A stretch of DNA of 64,000 nucleotides from Hyphomicrobiales bacterium (GTDB taxonomy: Bacteria; Pseudomonadota; Alphaproteobacteria; Rhizobiales; Beijerinckiaceae), in assembly GCA_027484605.1 (NCBI GenBank), contig JAIXSR010000153.1, positions 1 through 64,000 on the forward strand, read 5' to 3'. Shown piece after piece: positions 8,990-16,361 of this stretch. How positions within the stretch are numbered: the first letter of the stretch is position 1; each line of letters begins with the position of its first letter. Position numbers and translations under genes: made by a program. Under the pieces are notes generated by a model. The model was not told the origin of the DNA. It ran no database searches and saw only the letters and a list, made by a program, of their open reading frames with translations.

Positions 8990-9789
8990 GCGTCCTGTTC
9001 CCGTCCGGTGAAGAAATGCCTCAGATGGCGCGGGTCGGCGAGGCGGGATGGCTTGTCCAGCGTGATCCGCCCATCCGCCAGCCCGACGATCCGGTCGGAA
9101 TAGCGCAGCGTGTGTTCGAGCCGGTGCGAGATCACGATCAGCGTCAGGCCCTTGTCCTTGGCGAGGCGGTACAGCAGGTCCATGATCTCCTCCCCGGAAC
9201 GGGGATCGAGACTGGCATCCGGCTCGTCGGCCAGGATGAATTCCGGACGCTGCATCAGCATCCGCGCAATGGCGACACGCTGGGACTGGCCACCTGACAG
9301 TGAATCCGCGCGCTGGAGCGCCCGATCCGCGAGGCCGACTTCAGCCAGGCAGGCGAGCGCTTCCTGGCGGTCCGGGGCCGCAGCCAATGACTGCAGCCAT
9401 GTCCCGGGCCCGCTCTTCCGGGCCTGGACGCCATGGAGCACATTGCTGAGGGCAGAGAGCCGCCCGACAAGGTTATGCCGCTGGAAGACGATGCCGACAC
9501 GCCGCCGGAACGCACGCAATGCGCCGGGAGCCAGCTCCGTCACCGGTTCCCCCAGCAGGGTCATCCGGCCGGCATCCGGCTCGATCAGCCGCACCAGCAT
9601 CCGCAACATGGTCGACTTGCCGGCGCCGTTGGCGCCGATCAGCGCGACGGCCGTTCCCGGCTCGACGTCGAGATCCAGCCCGTCGAGGATGGTCCTGGCA
9701 CCGAACGCCTTGCGAAGACCCTGGATCCGCAGCGCAGGCTGAAAAGCTTCGGCCAGGGTCTCCTCAGGCAAGGCAAGGGCCAGCGCCAT
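8986..9789 (-). CDS. phnC: Phosphonate ABC transporter ATP-binding protein PhnC
   Basis: This is a 267-residue ATPase. It has Walker A GANGAGKST (residues 52-60), FQRHNLVGRLSALSNVLHG (the PhnC-type Q-loop region), signature LSGGQSQRVAIAR, Walker B FILADEP and switch SHRLEHTLRYSDRIVGL. The pattern RHNLVGRLS after the Q-loop is characteristic of PhnC and separates it from amino-acid or sugar ATPases. An N-terminal extension of about 18 residues precedes the first strand. The gene lies 3 bp after phnD and overlaps phnE by 4 bp. Confidence 0.93.
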   Translation of the reverse strand: MALALALPEETLAEAFQPALRIQGLRKAFGARTILDGLDLDVEPGTAVALIGANGAGKSTMLRMLVRLIEPDAGRMTLLGEPVTELAPGALRAFRRRVGIVFQRHNLVGRLSALSNVLHGVQARKSGPGTWLQSLAAAPDRQEALACLAEVGLADRALQRADSLSGGQSQRVAIARMLMQRPEFILADEPDASLDPRSGEEIMDLLYRLAKDKGLTLIVISHRLEHTLRYSDRIVGLADGRITLDKPSRLADPRHLRHFFTGREQDA

Positions 9790-9792
9790 GGT

Positions 9793-10656
9793 TCAGCCGC
9801 CGATGAACTTGGTGAATTCGCGAACGCCGATATTGACGAACATCCGGCGGACCGAATCGTAATCCTTGTCCTGAACCTCCCAGAGGAACTTGCCGCCAAT
9901 GAACTTGGCGTTTTCCTTGGTGGTGGTGACCGCGCCCAGCAGGCTGTCGCCATGATCGCGGAAGGCCGTCCGGAATTTCGCGACCGTTTCCGGCTTGACC
10001 TTTGGCGAGACCACGATGAGGTCGTTCGGCAGGCTGGCGCCGTCGCCCAGCGTGCGGAAGCCCTGGTTCGGGAAGGCCTTGCGGACGCGCTCCAGATGCG
10101 TCTGGTTCATGCCGATGGCCGCGATGTCATTGCGCAGCAGCGCCTCGGCCGCGACATTGAGCTTCAGGAAAACCGCCTCGTAATCCTTGCCGTAGCCGAG
10201 GCCCCCATCGGCGAGGATGGTCGCCGGCGCGAGGTGCTGGGAGGTCGAGCCGATCTCGCCGAAGGAGATCTTCTTGCCCTTGAGATCGGCGAGGGTCTTG
10301 ATCGGGCTGTTCTCCGGCACCACGATCGAGGCGCGGTAATTGGGGCGCTCCCAGACAACAACCGGCTGCGCCTTCAGGCGGGCATTGAACACGACATACT
10401 CGGCCGGGCCGGTCAGGACGAAATCCACCTGGTCCGCCGCCATGGCCTCGACAGCGGCCGTCCGGCCGGAAACGGCGAAGAAATCGACCTTGAGGCCGGA
10501 GACCTTCTCGAAGGCTTCCTTGAACGGCCCGAATTCGCGCTGCAGGCTCTCGAGACCGTCAATGTCGGTCACGGCGAAGCGGATCTTGTCCTGCGCCAGA
10601 GCCGGGAGGCCGGGCACCATGGCAGCAGCGACAAGGAACAAACGGCGCGAAATCAT
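9793..10656 (-). CDS. phnD: Phosphonate ABC transporter substrate-binding protein PhnD
   Basis: This 287-residue periplasmic protein has a short signal peptide ending PALAQ and a mature PhnD/PtxB-type fold. Visible motifs are FALTGPAEY-like FVLTGPAEYVVFNAR, SPIKTLADLKGKKISFGEIGSTSQHL (the anion-binding loop at the N-terminus of a helix) and NDLIVVSPKVKP. It binds phosphonates or related phosphorus oxyanions, but the preferred ligand is not readable. GGAGGG lies 5 nt before the ATG. It is first in phnDCE, with a PHO-box-like site 55 bp upstream. Phosphorus-starvation control is therefore likely. Confidence 0.92.
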   Translation of the reverse strand: MISRRLFLVAAAMVPGLPALAQDKIRFAVTDIDGLESLQREFGPFKEAFEKVSGLKVDFFAVSGRTAAVEAMAADQVDFVLTGPAEYVVFNARLKAQPVVVWERPNYRASIVVPENSPIKTLADLKGKKISFGEIGSTSQHLAPATILADGGLGYGKDYEAVFLKLNVAAEALLRNDIAAIGMNQTHLERVRKAFPNQGFRTLGDGASLPNDLIVVSPKVKPETVAKFRTAFRDHGDSLLGAVTTTKENAKFIGGKFLWEVQDKDYDSVRRMFVNIGVREFTKFIGG

Positions 10657-10710
10657 GGGGGCCCTCCTGCATTTTCCGAATTGATAATCAGGAGCGCCTA
10701 GCGCGGGGGC

Positions 10711-10728
10711 ACGACATTATGATGACAC
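10711..10728 (-). promoter_or_regulatory. PHO-box-like site upstream of phnDCE
   Basis: Read on the minus strand the site is GTGTCAT-CATA-ATGTCGT. The PhoB box is two CTGTCAT repeats separated by four mostly A/T bases. This matches 6/7 and 5/7 of the repeat positions with exact spacing, points toward phnD, and lies 54 bp before its start codon. The genes it would control are classic Pho-regulon members. PhoB binding is inferred, not shown. Confidence 0.65.
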
Positions 10729-10792
10729 CCGCCCGCAGGCCGGCCTTGGCATCCCGCCTTGAAGCGCCCCGCTGGTACCGGGAAAGGTCCGG

Positions 10793-10810
10793 TGATCATC
10801 AGTCTGTCAT
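10793..10810 (+). promoter_or_regulatory. PHO-box-like site upstream of the isomerase gene
   Basis: On the plus strand the site reads TGATCAT-CAGT-CTGTCAT. The downstream repeat is a perfect match to CTGTCAT, the upstream one matches 4/7, and the 4-bp spacing is exact. It ends 44 bp before the start at 10855. It faces away from the PHO-like site of phnD in the same intergenic region. It is weaker evidence than the phnD site. Confidence 0.4.
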
Positions 10811-10854
10811 GGAGAGGCGCCACCGAATGCCGGCCAACCCTCGGAGGAATCGCC

Positions 10855-11691
10855 ATGACGCTGCCTGCTAACCCCTCGCCGGACCTGCCCCTTCTGGGGG
10901 CCGCTCTCAACCGCCGCTCGCTGGCTCTCCATCGGGACTGGATTCTCGAAGCGCATCGGGATCTGGAGATCCAGGATTTCATCGATGCCGCTATCCTTGA
11001 CGGCGATTCGGATGCCGTCGCGGACGAGATTGCGGGCCTGCTCGACGGTTATCGCGGCCGCCTCGGTCTTCACGGCCCGTTCTGGGGCTTCCGGATCTCG
11101 ACCGAGGACCCGCTGGTCCGGGCGGTGGTCCAGAAGCGGTTCCTCCAGGCTTTGGTCATCGCGGAGAGGCTCGGAGCCACGCAGATGGTGATCCACTCGC
11201 CCTTTACCACCTGGGATTTCAACAACCTCGATGCCTTTCCTGGCGCCGAGGCGAAGCTTGTCGAGCGGGTTTGCGAATGCCTTGCTCCGGTCATTGTCCG
11301 CGCGCGGGACATTGGCTGCGAACTCGTGATCGAGAATATCGAGGATAAGGATCCGGATGCCCGCGTGCGCCTGGCGCATGCCCTGGGCGAGCCCGTCCGC
11401 GTGTCGATCGATACCGGCCATGCCCATTATGCCCATGTCTCGACAGGTGCGCCGCCGGTCGATGTCTATGTGCACAAGGCAGGCGCCGCGCTTTCCCATA
11501 TTCATTTGCAGGACATGGACGGCTATGCCGACCGCCACTGGCATCCGGGCGAGGGCACTGTCAACTGGCCAGCTGTCTTCCGGGCGATCGCGTCCTTGCC
11601 CCATTCTCCCCGCCTCATTCTCGAGGTGAAGGATCAGCCGAACCTGCGGAAGGGCGCGGATCATCTCATCGGTCTGGGCCTGGCCCGATAG
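10855..11691 (+). CDS. Sugar phosphate isomerase/epimerase family TIM-barrel protein
   Basis: This 278-residue protein belongs to the AP-endonuclease-2/xylose-isomerase-like TIM barrel family. Likely metal ligands sit in LVIENIEDKD, SIDTGHAHYAH, the HIHLQDMDG strand and LILEVKD. Members isomerise or epimerise sugars and inositols, or hydrolyse related substrates; the exact reaction cannot be told. The ATG at 10855 follows CGGAGGAA (10843-10850) by 4 nt, so longer frames from 10759 are not used. It is divergent from phnDCE across a region with two PHO-like boxes. It may process a sugar- or glycerol-phosphate released from an imported phosphorus compound; this is inference. Confidence 0.85.
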   Translation: MTLPANPSPDLPLLGAALNRRSLALHRDWILEAHRDLEIQDFIDAAILDGDSDAVADEIAGLLDGYRGRLGLHGPFWGFRISTEDPLVRAVVQKRFLQALVIAERLGATQMVIHSPFTTWDFNNLDAFPGAEAKLVERVCECLAPVIVRARDIGCELVIENIEDKDPDARVRLAHALGEPVRVSIDTGHAHYAHVSTGAPPVDVYVHKAGAALSHIHLQDMDGYADRHWHPGEGTVNWPAVFRAIASLPHSPRLILEVKDQPNLRKGADHLIGLGLAR

Positions 11692-11912
11692 GCTGACCGT
11701 CCGCAGAGGCAGAGCTCGAACCGCGCTTTTTCTCTGGTTCGGCCCGGCACCCCGCCGGAAGACATCGTCGCTCTATGGCGCTGGCCGGCCGATCGCTGTC
11801 CACACCGCTTCGGCGGTATGGGTCAGCCGGCCGGCCGGGATCTGGGGGGCAATTCCGCGCACGTTCCGTTCCCAACGGTGTGCAGCCGGAAATAACTCCA
11901 AACAGGATTGGA

Positions 11913-11934
11913 TTGTCATGCGCCAGCATGACAA
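11913..11934. promoter_or_regulatory. Perfect palindrome, candidate operator upstream of tarD
   Basis: TTGTCATGC, a 4-nt spacer GCCA, then GCATGACAA form a perfect 9-bp inverted repeat. It lies 72 bp before the tarD start. Size and symmetry suit a dimeric repressor or activator (GntR/FCD- or LysR-like). The regulator is not identified. Confidence 0.6.
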
Positions 11935-11962
11935 AAGCGAACGGTGAATCTCGCAAACATCT

Positions 11963-11989
11963 CATGAATCCCGTGAAATCGGGTTCATG
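11963..11989. promoter_or_regulatory. Imperfect dyad in the tarD leader
   Basis: CATGAATCCC (11963-11972) pairs with GGGTTCATG (11981-11989) if one T is bulged; the loop is 8 nt. It ends 16 bp before the tarD ATG, so it could be a second operator or an mRNA hairpin affecting initiation. Confidence 0.4.
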
Positions 11990-12005
11990 TCCACCAGAGG
12001 CAACC

Positions 12006-13169
12006 ATGCGCATTGTCGATATCCGAGAAGTCACCAAGCCGATCGCCTCGCCGATCCGCAATGCCTATATCGATTTCTCGAAAATGACCGCGAGCCTCGT
12101 TGCGGTCGTCACCGATGTTATGCGGGATGGTCGCCGCGTGGTGGGCTACGGTTTCAATTCCAACGGTCGCTATGGCCAGGGCGGCCTGATTCGCGAGCGC
12201 TTCCGCGATCGCGTGCTCGAAGCGGCGCCGGAAAGCCTCATCGACGAGGCCGGCGACAATCTCTGCCCGCACCGGATCTGGGTAGCGATGATGAAGAACG
12301 AGAAACCCGGCGGGCATGGCGAGCGTTCTGTCGCGGTCGGCACGATCGACATGGCGGTCTGGGATGCCGTCGCCAAGATCGCCGGCAAGCCCCTGTTCCG
12401 ACTGCTCGCGGAGCGCAAAGGCCGTGAGGCCGATCCGCGCGTCTTCGTCTATGCCGCCGGCGGCTATTACTATCCGGGCAAGGATGATACCGCCCTCTGC
12501 GCCGAGATGCGCTCCTATCTCGACCGCGGCTACAATGTCGTGAAGATGAAGATCGGCGGTGCTTCGCTGGCCGAGGACCAGCGCCGGATCGAGGCTGTGC
12601 TGAAGGAAATCGGCAGCGAGGCCCGGCTTGCGGTGGATGCCAATGGCCGCTTCGATCTCGAGACGGCAATCGCTTACGCCAGGATGCTGCGGCAATACCC
12701 GCTCTTCTGGTACGAGGAAATCGGCGATCCTCTCGACTTCAAGCTGCAGGCTGCGATGAACGCCTTCTATCCCGGCCCGATGGCGACCGGCGAGAACCTG
12801 TTCTCGCATCAGGATGCGCGGAACCTCATCCGCTACGGGAACATGCGCCCGGACCGGGATTGGCTGCAATTCGACTGTGCGCTGTCCTATGGCCTCGTCG
12901 AATATCTGCGCACGCTGGACATGCTCGAGGAATATGGCTGGTCGCCGTCGCGTTGCATCCCGCATGGCGGGCACCAGATGTCGCTGAACATCGCCGCAGG
13001 GCTCGGGCTTGGCGGTAACGAGAGCTATCCGGATCTTTTCCAGCCCTATGGCGGCTTCCCCGACGGGGTGAGGGTGATTGACGGGCACATCACCATGCCT
13101 GAATTGCCCGGGATCGGCTTCGAGGGGAAATCGGACCTGATCACCGTCATGCGGGATCTGGCGGAGTAG
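12006..13169 (+). CDS. tarD: D(-)-tartrate dehydratase (enolase superfamily)
   Basis: This 387-residue member of the mandelate-racemase subgroup of the enolase superfamily dehydrates D-tartrate to oxaloacetate. It closely follows the sequence I recall for the Bradyrhizobium japonicum enzyme: IRNAYIDFSKMT, GYGFNSNGRYGQGG, KPGGHGERSVAVGTIDMAVW, YAAGGYYYPGK and FQPYGGFPDG. The KMK motif gives K180 and K182. Mg ligands are D211, E237 and E263. The base histidine is H320 in CIPHGGHQ; K182/H320 correspond to K184/H322 of the characterised enzyme. The ATG at 12006 was chosen by alignment of the N-terminus (MRIVDIREVTKPI); a longer frame from 11775 is not conserved. A porin gene converges on it. Confidence 0.93.
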   Translation: MRIVDIREVTKPIASPIRNAYIDFSKMTASLVAVVTDVMRDGRRVVGYGFNSNGRYGQGGLIRERFRDRVLEAAPESLIDEAGDNLCPHRIWVAMMKNEKPGGHGERSVAVGTIDMAVWDAVAKIAGKPLFRLLAERKGREADPRVFVYAAGGYYYPGKDDTALCAEMRSYLDRGYNVVKMKIGGASLAEDQRRIEAVLKEIGSEARLAVDANGRFDLETAIAYARMLRQYPLFWYEEIGDPLDFKLQAAMNAFYPGPMATGENLFSHQDARNLIRYGNMRPDRDWLQFDCALSYGLVEYLRTLDMLEEYGWSPSRCIPHGGHQMSLNIAAGLGLGGNESYPDLFQPYGGFPDGVRVIDGHITMPELPGIGFEGKSDLITVMRDLAE

Positions 13170-13387
13170 TCGCCACGGTGCTGCTCCCCTCACCGGATTC
13201 CAGGTTAGCGCCTGGTCCCGGGATCCCTTCGCGCGTGGCTAGTCCTTCATCGGTCCGGGAACCCGTGCTGCGGATTTTTCCCGGCTCGCTGACCCCATCG
13301 GTGAAAGGCTCCCGCTGACGGGGGAACACACCGACTTCGCTTGGCATGGCACCGTGCACGGCGCCTGCCTTTCCGGTCGCCGTCTTT

Positions 13388-14785
13388 TCAGAATCGGCGC
13401 GAGATCGCCCATTGGGCGGTTAGGCTGGGATGGCTGGGATAGTTGATGAGGCCGAAGATCGTATCCAGCCTATAGATCTTGCTGGCTGCGAGTTCCCACG
13501 TCAGGTCAAGGCCTTCGAGCGGAGTCCAGACAACATTGAGGGCGGCGCGCCCGACCTGGATCCGGCCGCGCCCAGGACCTTCGGGAATGCGCAGATCGGC
13601 GATGGTTGCGAAAGCATTGGAGCGCCATGTCGGCGACCAGCCATGGCTGTAGGCCGCGGCGGCGGTCCAGCCCCGCATCGTCTCCATCAGGAAAACCGGG
13701 CCACCGCGCGGGAGGGTGAAGCGCAGCAACCCGCCGGGCTGCGCAATGCCGAGATAGCCGGGGGCTGTGTCGGCATAGGCGGCCTGTATGGTCCAGTAAT
13801 CGCCGTAGGTGAAAAAGGGCACGTCGCGCCGGATGCCGAGGATGGCAGCATAGCCAAGGCGGCGGATCGGCGTGGCGAGCGCGAGGTTGAGTTCGTGCAG
13901 CGCGCCCGCAGCATGCACCGTCAGGCCCTCGCCCTCATATCTCCAGCGCATCACGAGGTCAGGCAGCGACTTTCCGGAATAGCCGGTGCTGCCCATCTGG
14001 CGCGCCTGCTGGTCCTCGAGCGAGACCAGCAGCGTGCTGGCCGGGCCGGTGCGCAGGGCCACGGATGCCAGCGGCGTGCTGGCGGATGGCGCGGTGGCGC
14101 GGAAGCCGAATTCATCGCCGGACCAGAAGTCGAAACTCGAACCCTTCAAGCCCCATGTGAAGGCGCCGAGGCTCATCCAGGCCGTGCCGAGCGCGCTGCC
14201 GGTCGTGCCGGACGAGGCGCTCCACTCCACCTCGAACGCGGCCCGGAAGCGCCCGAATTCGGTATCCTCCAGCATCTGGAGGCCAAGCGTCGCCTTCGAT
14301 TCCTTCTGGACCTTGTCGCGCTGGATGCCCGAAAACCGGCCAGTCGGGCCCGTACCATCGGTGTGGGCTGAGGAATAGGCAAAGCTGCCGCTAATCTTGT
14401 AGCAGGGCCCGCTCTGGCCGCCGGCACGAGGCGTCAGGGCGATGAAGCCACGAACCGGCGGATCGGAATCCTCCGCATCGTCCTCGCTTTCATCGCCATC
14501 CTCGTCGTCGTCCTCGTCCGCCTTGGCCTTGCCGGCTTCCGCCATTGTGGCAGGCATGGGCAGGAGGCGCGACAGATCGATCCCGGCAAAGACCGGCAGC
14601 GGCAGGGCCGAATCGGCATCGGGGGTGAAACGGCATTGAGCAAGGGATGGCACGGTGGCCGTGCGGGCCCCCAGCGGCTGACGCGTCTGCGCAACGGCCG
14701 GCTCTGCGCCGACACCGGTCAGGGTGAGCACAATAGCGCCGATAGCCGGCATTGTGCCGGAACGAACCCGCAGACCCCAGAACAA
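13388..14785 (-). CDS. Outer-membrane porin (alphaproteobacterial porin type) with acidic N-terminal insert
   Basis: This is a 465-residue precursor. A hydrophobic signal segment (IGAIVLTLTGVGAEPAVAQ) is followed by a short Cys-containing region. Next comes a highly acidic stretch of about 20 Asp/Glu/Ser residues (about 14462-14524), then a beta-barrel-like domain with alternating hydrophobic strands. CYKISGSFAYSS resembles the CLKIGG start of Porin_2 barrels, and the protein ends in Phe (AISRRF), the outer-membrane assembly signal. The start is the TTG at 14785, because AAGGGGAG (14800-14793) sits 7 nt upstream. The ATG at 14752 is an alternative with a poorer site. Probably a diffusion channel; the acidic insert is unusual. 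Confidence 0.7.
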   Translation of the reverse strand: MFWGLRVRSGTMPAIGAIVLTLTGVGAEPAVAQTRQPLGARTATVPSLAQCRFTPDADSALPLPVFAGIDLSRLLPMPATMAEAGKAKADEDDDEDGDESEDDAEDSDPPVRGFIALTPRAGGQSGPCYKISGSFAYSSAHTDGTGPTGRFSGIQRDKVQKESKATLGLQMLEDTEFGRFRAAFEVEWSASSGTTGSALGTAWMSLGAFTWGLKGSSFDFWSGDEFGFRATAPSASTPLASVALRTGPASTLLVSLEDQQARQMGSTGYSGKSLPDLVMRWRYEGEGLTVHAAGALHELNLALATPIRRLGYAAILGIRRDVPFFTYGDYWTIQAAYADTAPGYLGIAQPGGLLRFTLPRGGPVFLMETMRGWTAAAAYSHGWSPTWRSNAFATIADLRIPEGPGRGRIQVGRAALNVVWTPLEGLDLTWELAASKIYRLDTIFGLINYPSHPSLTAQWAISRRF

Positions 14786-15088
14786 GCCGCCACTCCCCTT
14801 GCGTTTTCTTGCGCAATTCCGCCTGTTGAACAAGCTCGGGTTCTGTATCGCCAGAGATGTGCGCCCAGACGAGTCCAATCGCCAATACAGGCAAAACAGG
14901 CTGGATCACGGGTGAGGGAAGCTCCGGCTACGTCTTGACGCGCCGGCTACCCTTCTCGAATGTCTCGTGTACACACTAATCAATCAAGCTGACGCCGATC
15001 AAGGATGGGTGATGAAGGGCAATCGTCTCGATGGATTTCGGGTCTTCGCGGCGGGCCGCCGTCCCGCGATTGACGGAAGGCGGCCTCG
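14786..15088. other. 303-bp divergent intergenic region
   Basis: It separates the porin gene (minus) from the dehydrogenase gene (plus). No gene is seen. An 8-bp palindrome GTGTACAC lies at 14967-14974 in the most A/T-rich part, a possible operator; nothing else stands out. Confidence 0.6.
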
Positions 15089-16192
15089 GTGAGTGCATTC
15101 CCCAACGCCGAAACGCGATCATTGCGCGCGGACCTCCACGAACTCGAGCGCTTCTGCATCGAGGCGCTCTCGGCCGCAGGGGCCGATGCCGGAAGCGCCA
15201 GTTCGGCAGCCCGCGCGATGGTACACGGCGCCCGCCTGGGCATCGACAGCCACGGTGTCCGGCTGTTGCCGCATTATGTCCGGGCGATCGAAGGCGGGCG
15301 TGTCAAGGGCAAGCCAGTCCTGCGCTTCCTGTGGGAAACGCCTGCCATCGCCGTACTCGATGCCGGTAACAGTCACGGCGCGCGCGCGGCCTACATGGCG
15401 ATGGACAAGGCGATGGCCATGGCGCAGGTGACCGGCATCGGCGCGGTGTCGATCAGGAACACATCGCATTTCGGCGCTGCAGGCGCCTATGCCCTTGCGG
15501 CGGCGGAGCAGGGCTATGTCGGGTTCGCCTTCTGCAATTCGGACAGTTTTGTCCGGCTGCATGGCGGGGCGGAACGCTTCCACGGTACAAACCCGATTGC
15601 CATGGCCGCACCGGTAGCCGGTAGCGATCCCTGGCTGCTCGACATGGCAACGAGTGCCATCCCCTATAACCGCGTGCTGCTTTATCGAAGCCTCGGCGTG
15701 CCTCTCCCCGATGGTGTCGCTTCGGATGGGGATGGCCTCGATACCCATGAAGCGGGCGCCGTGGAAATGCTGGCGCCGCTTGGCGGCTTGTTCGGACATA
15801 AGGGTGCGGGCCTGGCCGGCATGGTGGAGATCCTTTCCGCGGTTCTCTCGGGAATGCGCCTGAGCCAGGATATCGCGCCGATGGGCGGGCCGGATTTCGC
15901 GACCCCGCGGGAGATGGGCGCTTTTGTCATGGCGCTCCGGCCCTCGGCCTTCGTGACAGAGGCGGAATTCGCCGCTGCCATGGTTCGCTATCTCGACGGA
16001 CTGCGCAGTTCGCGGACCGTGCAGGGCGGATCGGTTCTAGCACCAGGCGACAGGGAATGGCGCGAGGCGGGCCTGCGCGCGCGGCTCGGCGCGCCGATCG
16101 ATCCGGAAACCTGGACTGCCTTCGGCGAGCTTGCCGCGCGGCTGGGCGTGCGAGGTCTGAGCACCCGCCCGCCCGCCGAAGCAGCAGAATGA
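15089..16192 (+). CDS. Malate/L-lactate/ureidoglycolate dehydrogenase family (Ldh2) oxidoreductase
   Basis: This 367-residue protein belongs to the type-2 malate/lactate dehydrogenase family (NAD(P)-dependent, distinct from Rossmann LDH). The signature ARLGIDSHGVRLLPHYV holds the catalytic Ser-His pair. TGIGAVSIRNTSHFGAAGAYALAA and FHGTNPIAMAAP are the cofactor and active-site segments, and LFGHKGAGLAGMVEIL is the conserved glycine-rich turn. It oxidises 2-hydroxyacids such as malate, lactate, ureidoglycolate or sulfolactate; which one cannot be read. The GTG start is preceded by GGAAGG at about 9 nt. Possibly linked to tartrate/oxaloacetate metabolism next door. Confidence 0.87.
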   Translation: MSAFPNAETRSLRADLHELERFCIEALSAAGADAGSASSAARAMVHGARLGIDSHGVRLLPHYVRAIEGGRVKGKPVLRFLWETPAIAVLDAGNSHGARAAYMAMDKAMAMAQVTGIGAVSIRNTSHFGAAGAYALAAAEQGYVGFAFCNSDSFVRLHGGAERFHGTNPIAMAAPVAGSDPWLLDMATSAIPYNRVLLYRSLGVPLPDGVASDGDGLDTHEAGAVEMLAPLGGLFGHKGAGLAGMVEILSAVLSGMRLSQDIAPMGGPDFATPREMGAFVMALRPSAFVTEAEFAAAMVRYLDGLRSSRTVQGGSVLAPGDREWREAGLRARLGAPIDPETWTAFGELAARLGVRGLSTRPPAEAAE

Positions 16193-16201
16193 GAGTTTTC
16201 A

Positions 16202-16209
16202 CACGCGTG
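16202..16209. promoter_or_regulatory. 8-bp palindrome CACGCGTG upstream of second sugar-type ABC operon
   Basis: CACGCGTG lies within TCACACGCGTGA (16199-16210), about 150 bp before the ATPase gene. It could be an operator half of a LacI- or TetR-type site, but it is short and may be chance. Confidence 0.2.
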
Positions 16210-16361
16210 ACCTCGAAAGCGGTTGCCGGGCGGGACTTCGGCCATCAGTCGGAAATCGTCGGGATCGCCCCACGTTCATTTTTCCTCCGGGGAGCTGAGC
16301 CGGCTACGTCATATAGGCGTTAACTCCACGGCCTAAGCCCGCCCTCGCGGAGGGGTATGGC

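Larger units (their letters stand above)
11692..12005. other. 314-bp intergenic region upstream of tarD
   Basis: No gene is visible. A weak stem (CGAACC 11717-11722 / GGTTCG 11736-11741) enclosing a short T-run follows the isomerase gene. Near tarD are two dyads annotated separately (11913-11934 and 11963-11989). Confidence 0.7.

Noticed and set aside
13359-13388. Terminator between tarD and the porin gene (CGGCG / CGCCG then TCTTTT)
   Set aside because: The stem is only 5 bp with a 14-nt loop and the T-run is short, so it is too weak to annotate.
16305-16325. PHO-like site ACGTCATATAGGCGTTAA before the second sugar-type ABC operon
   Set aside because: The two halves match the CTGTCAT repeat at only 5/7 and 3/7 positions, too weak to claim.
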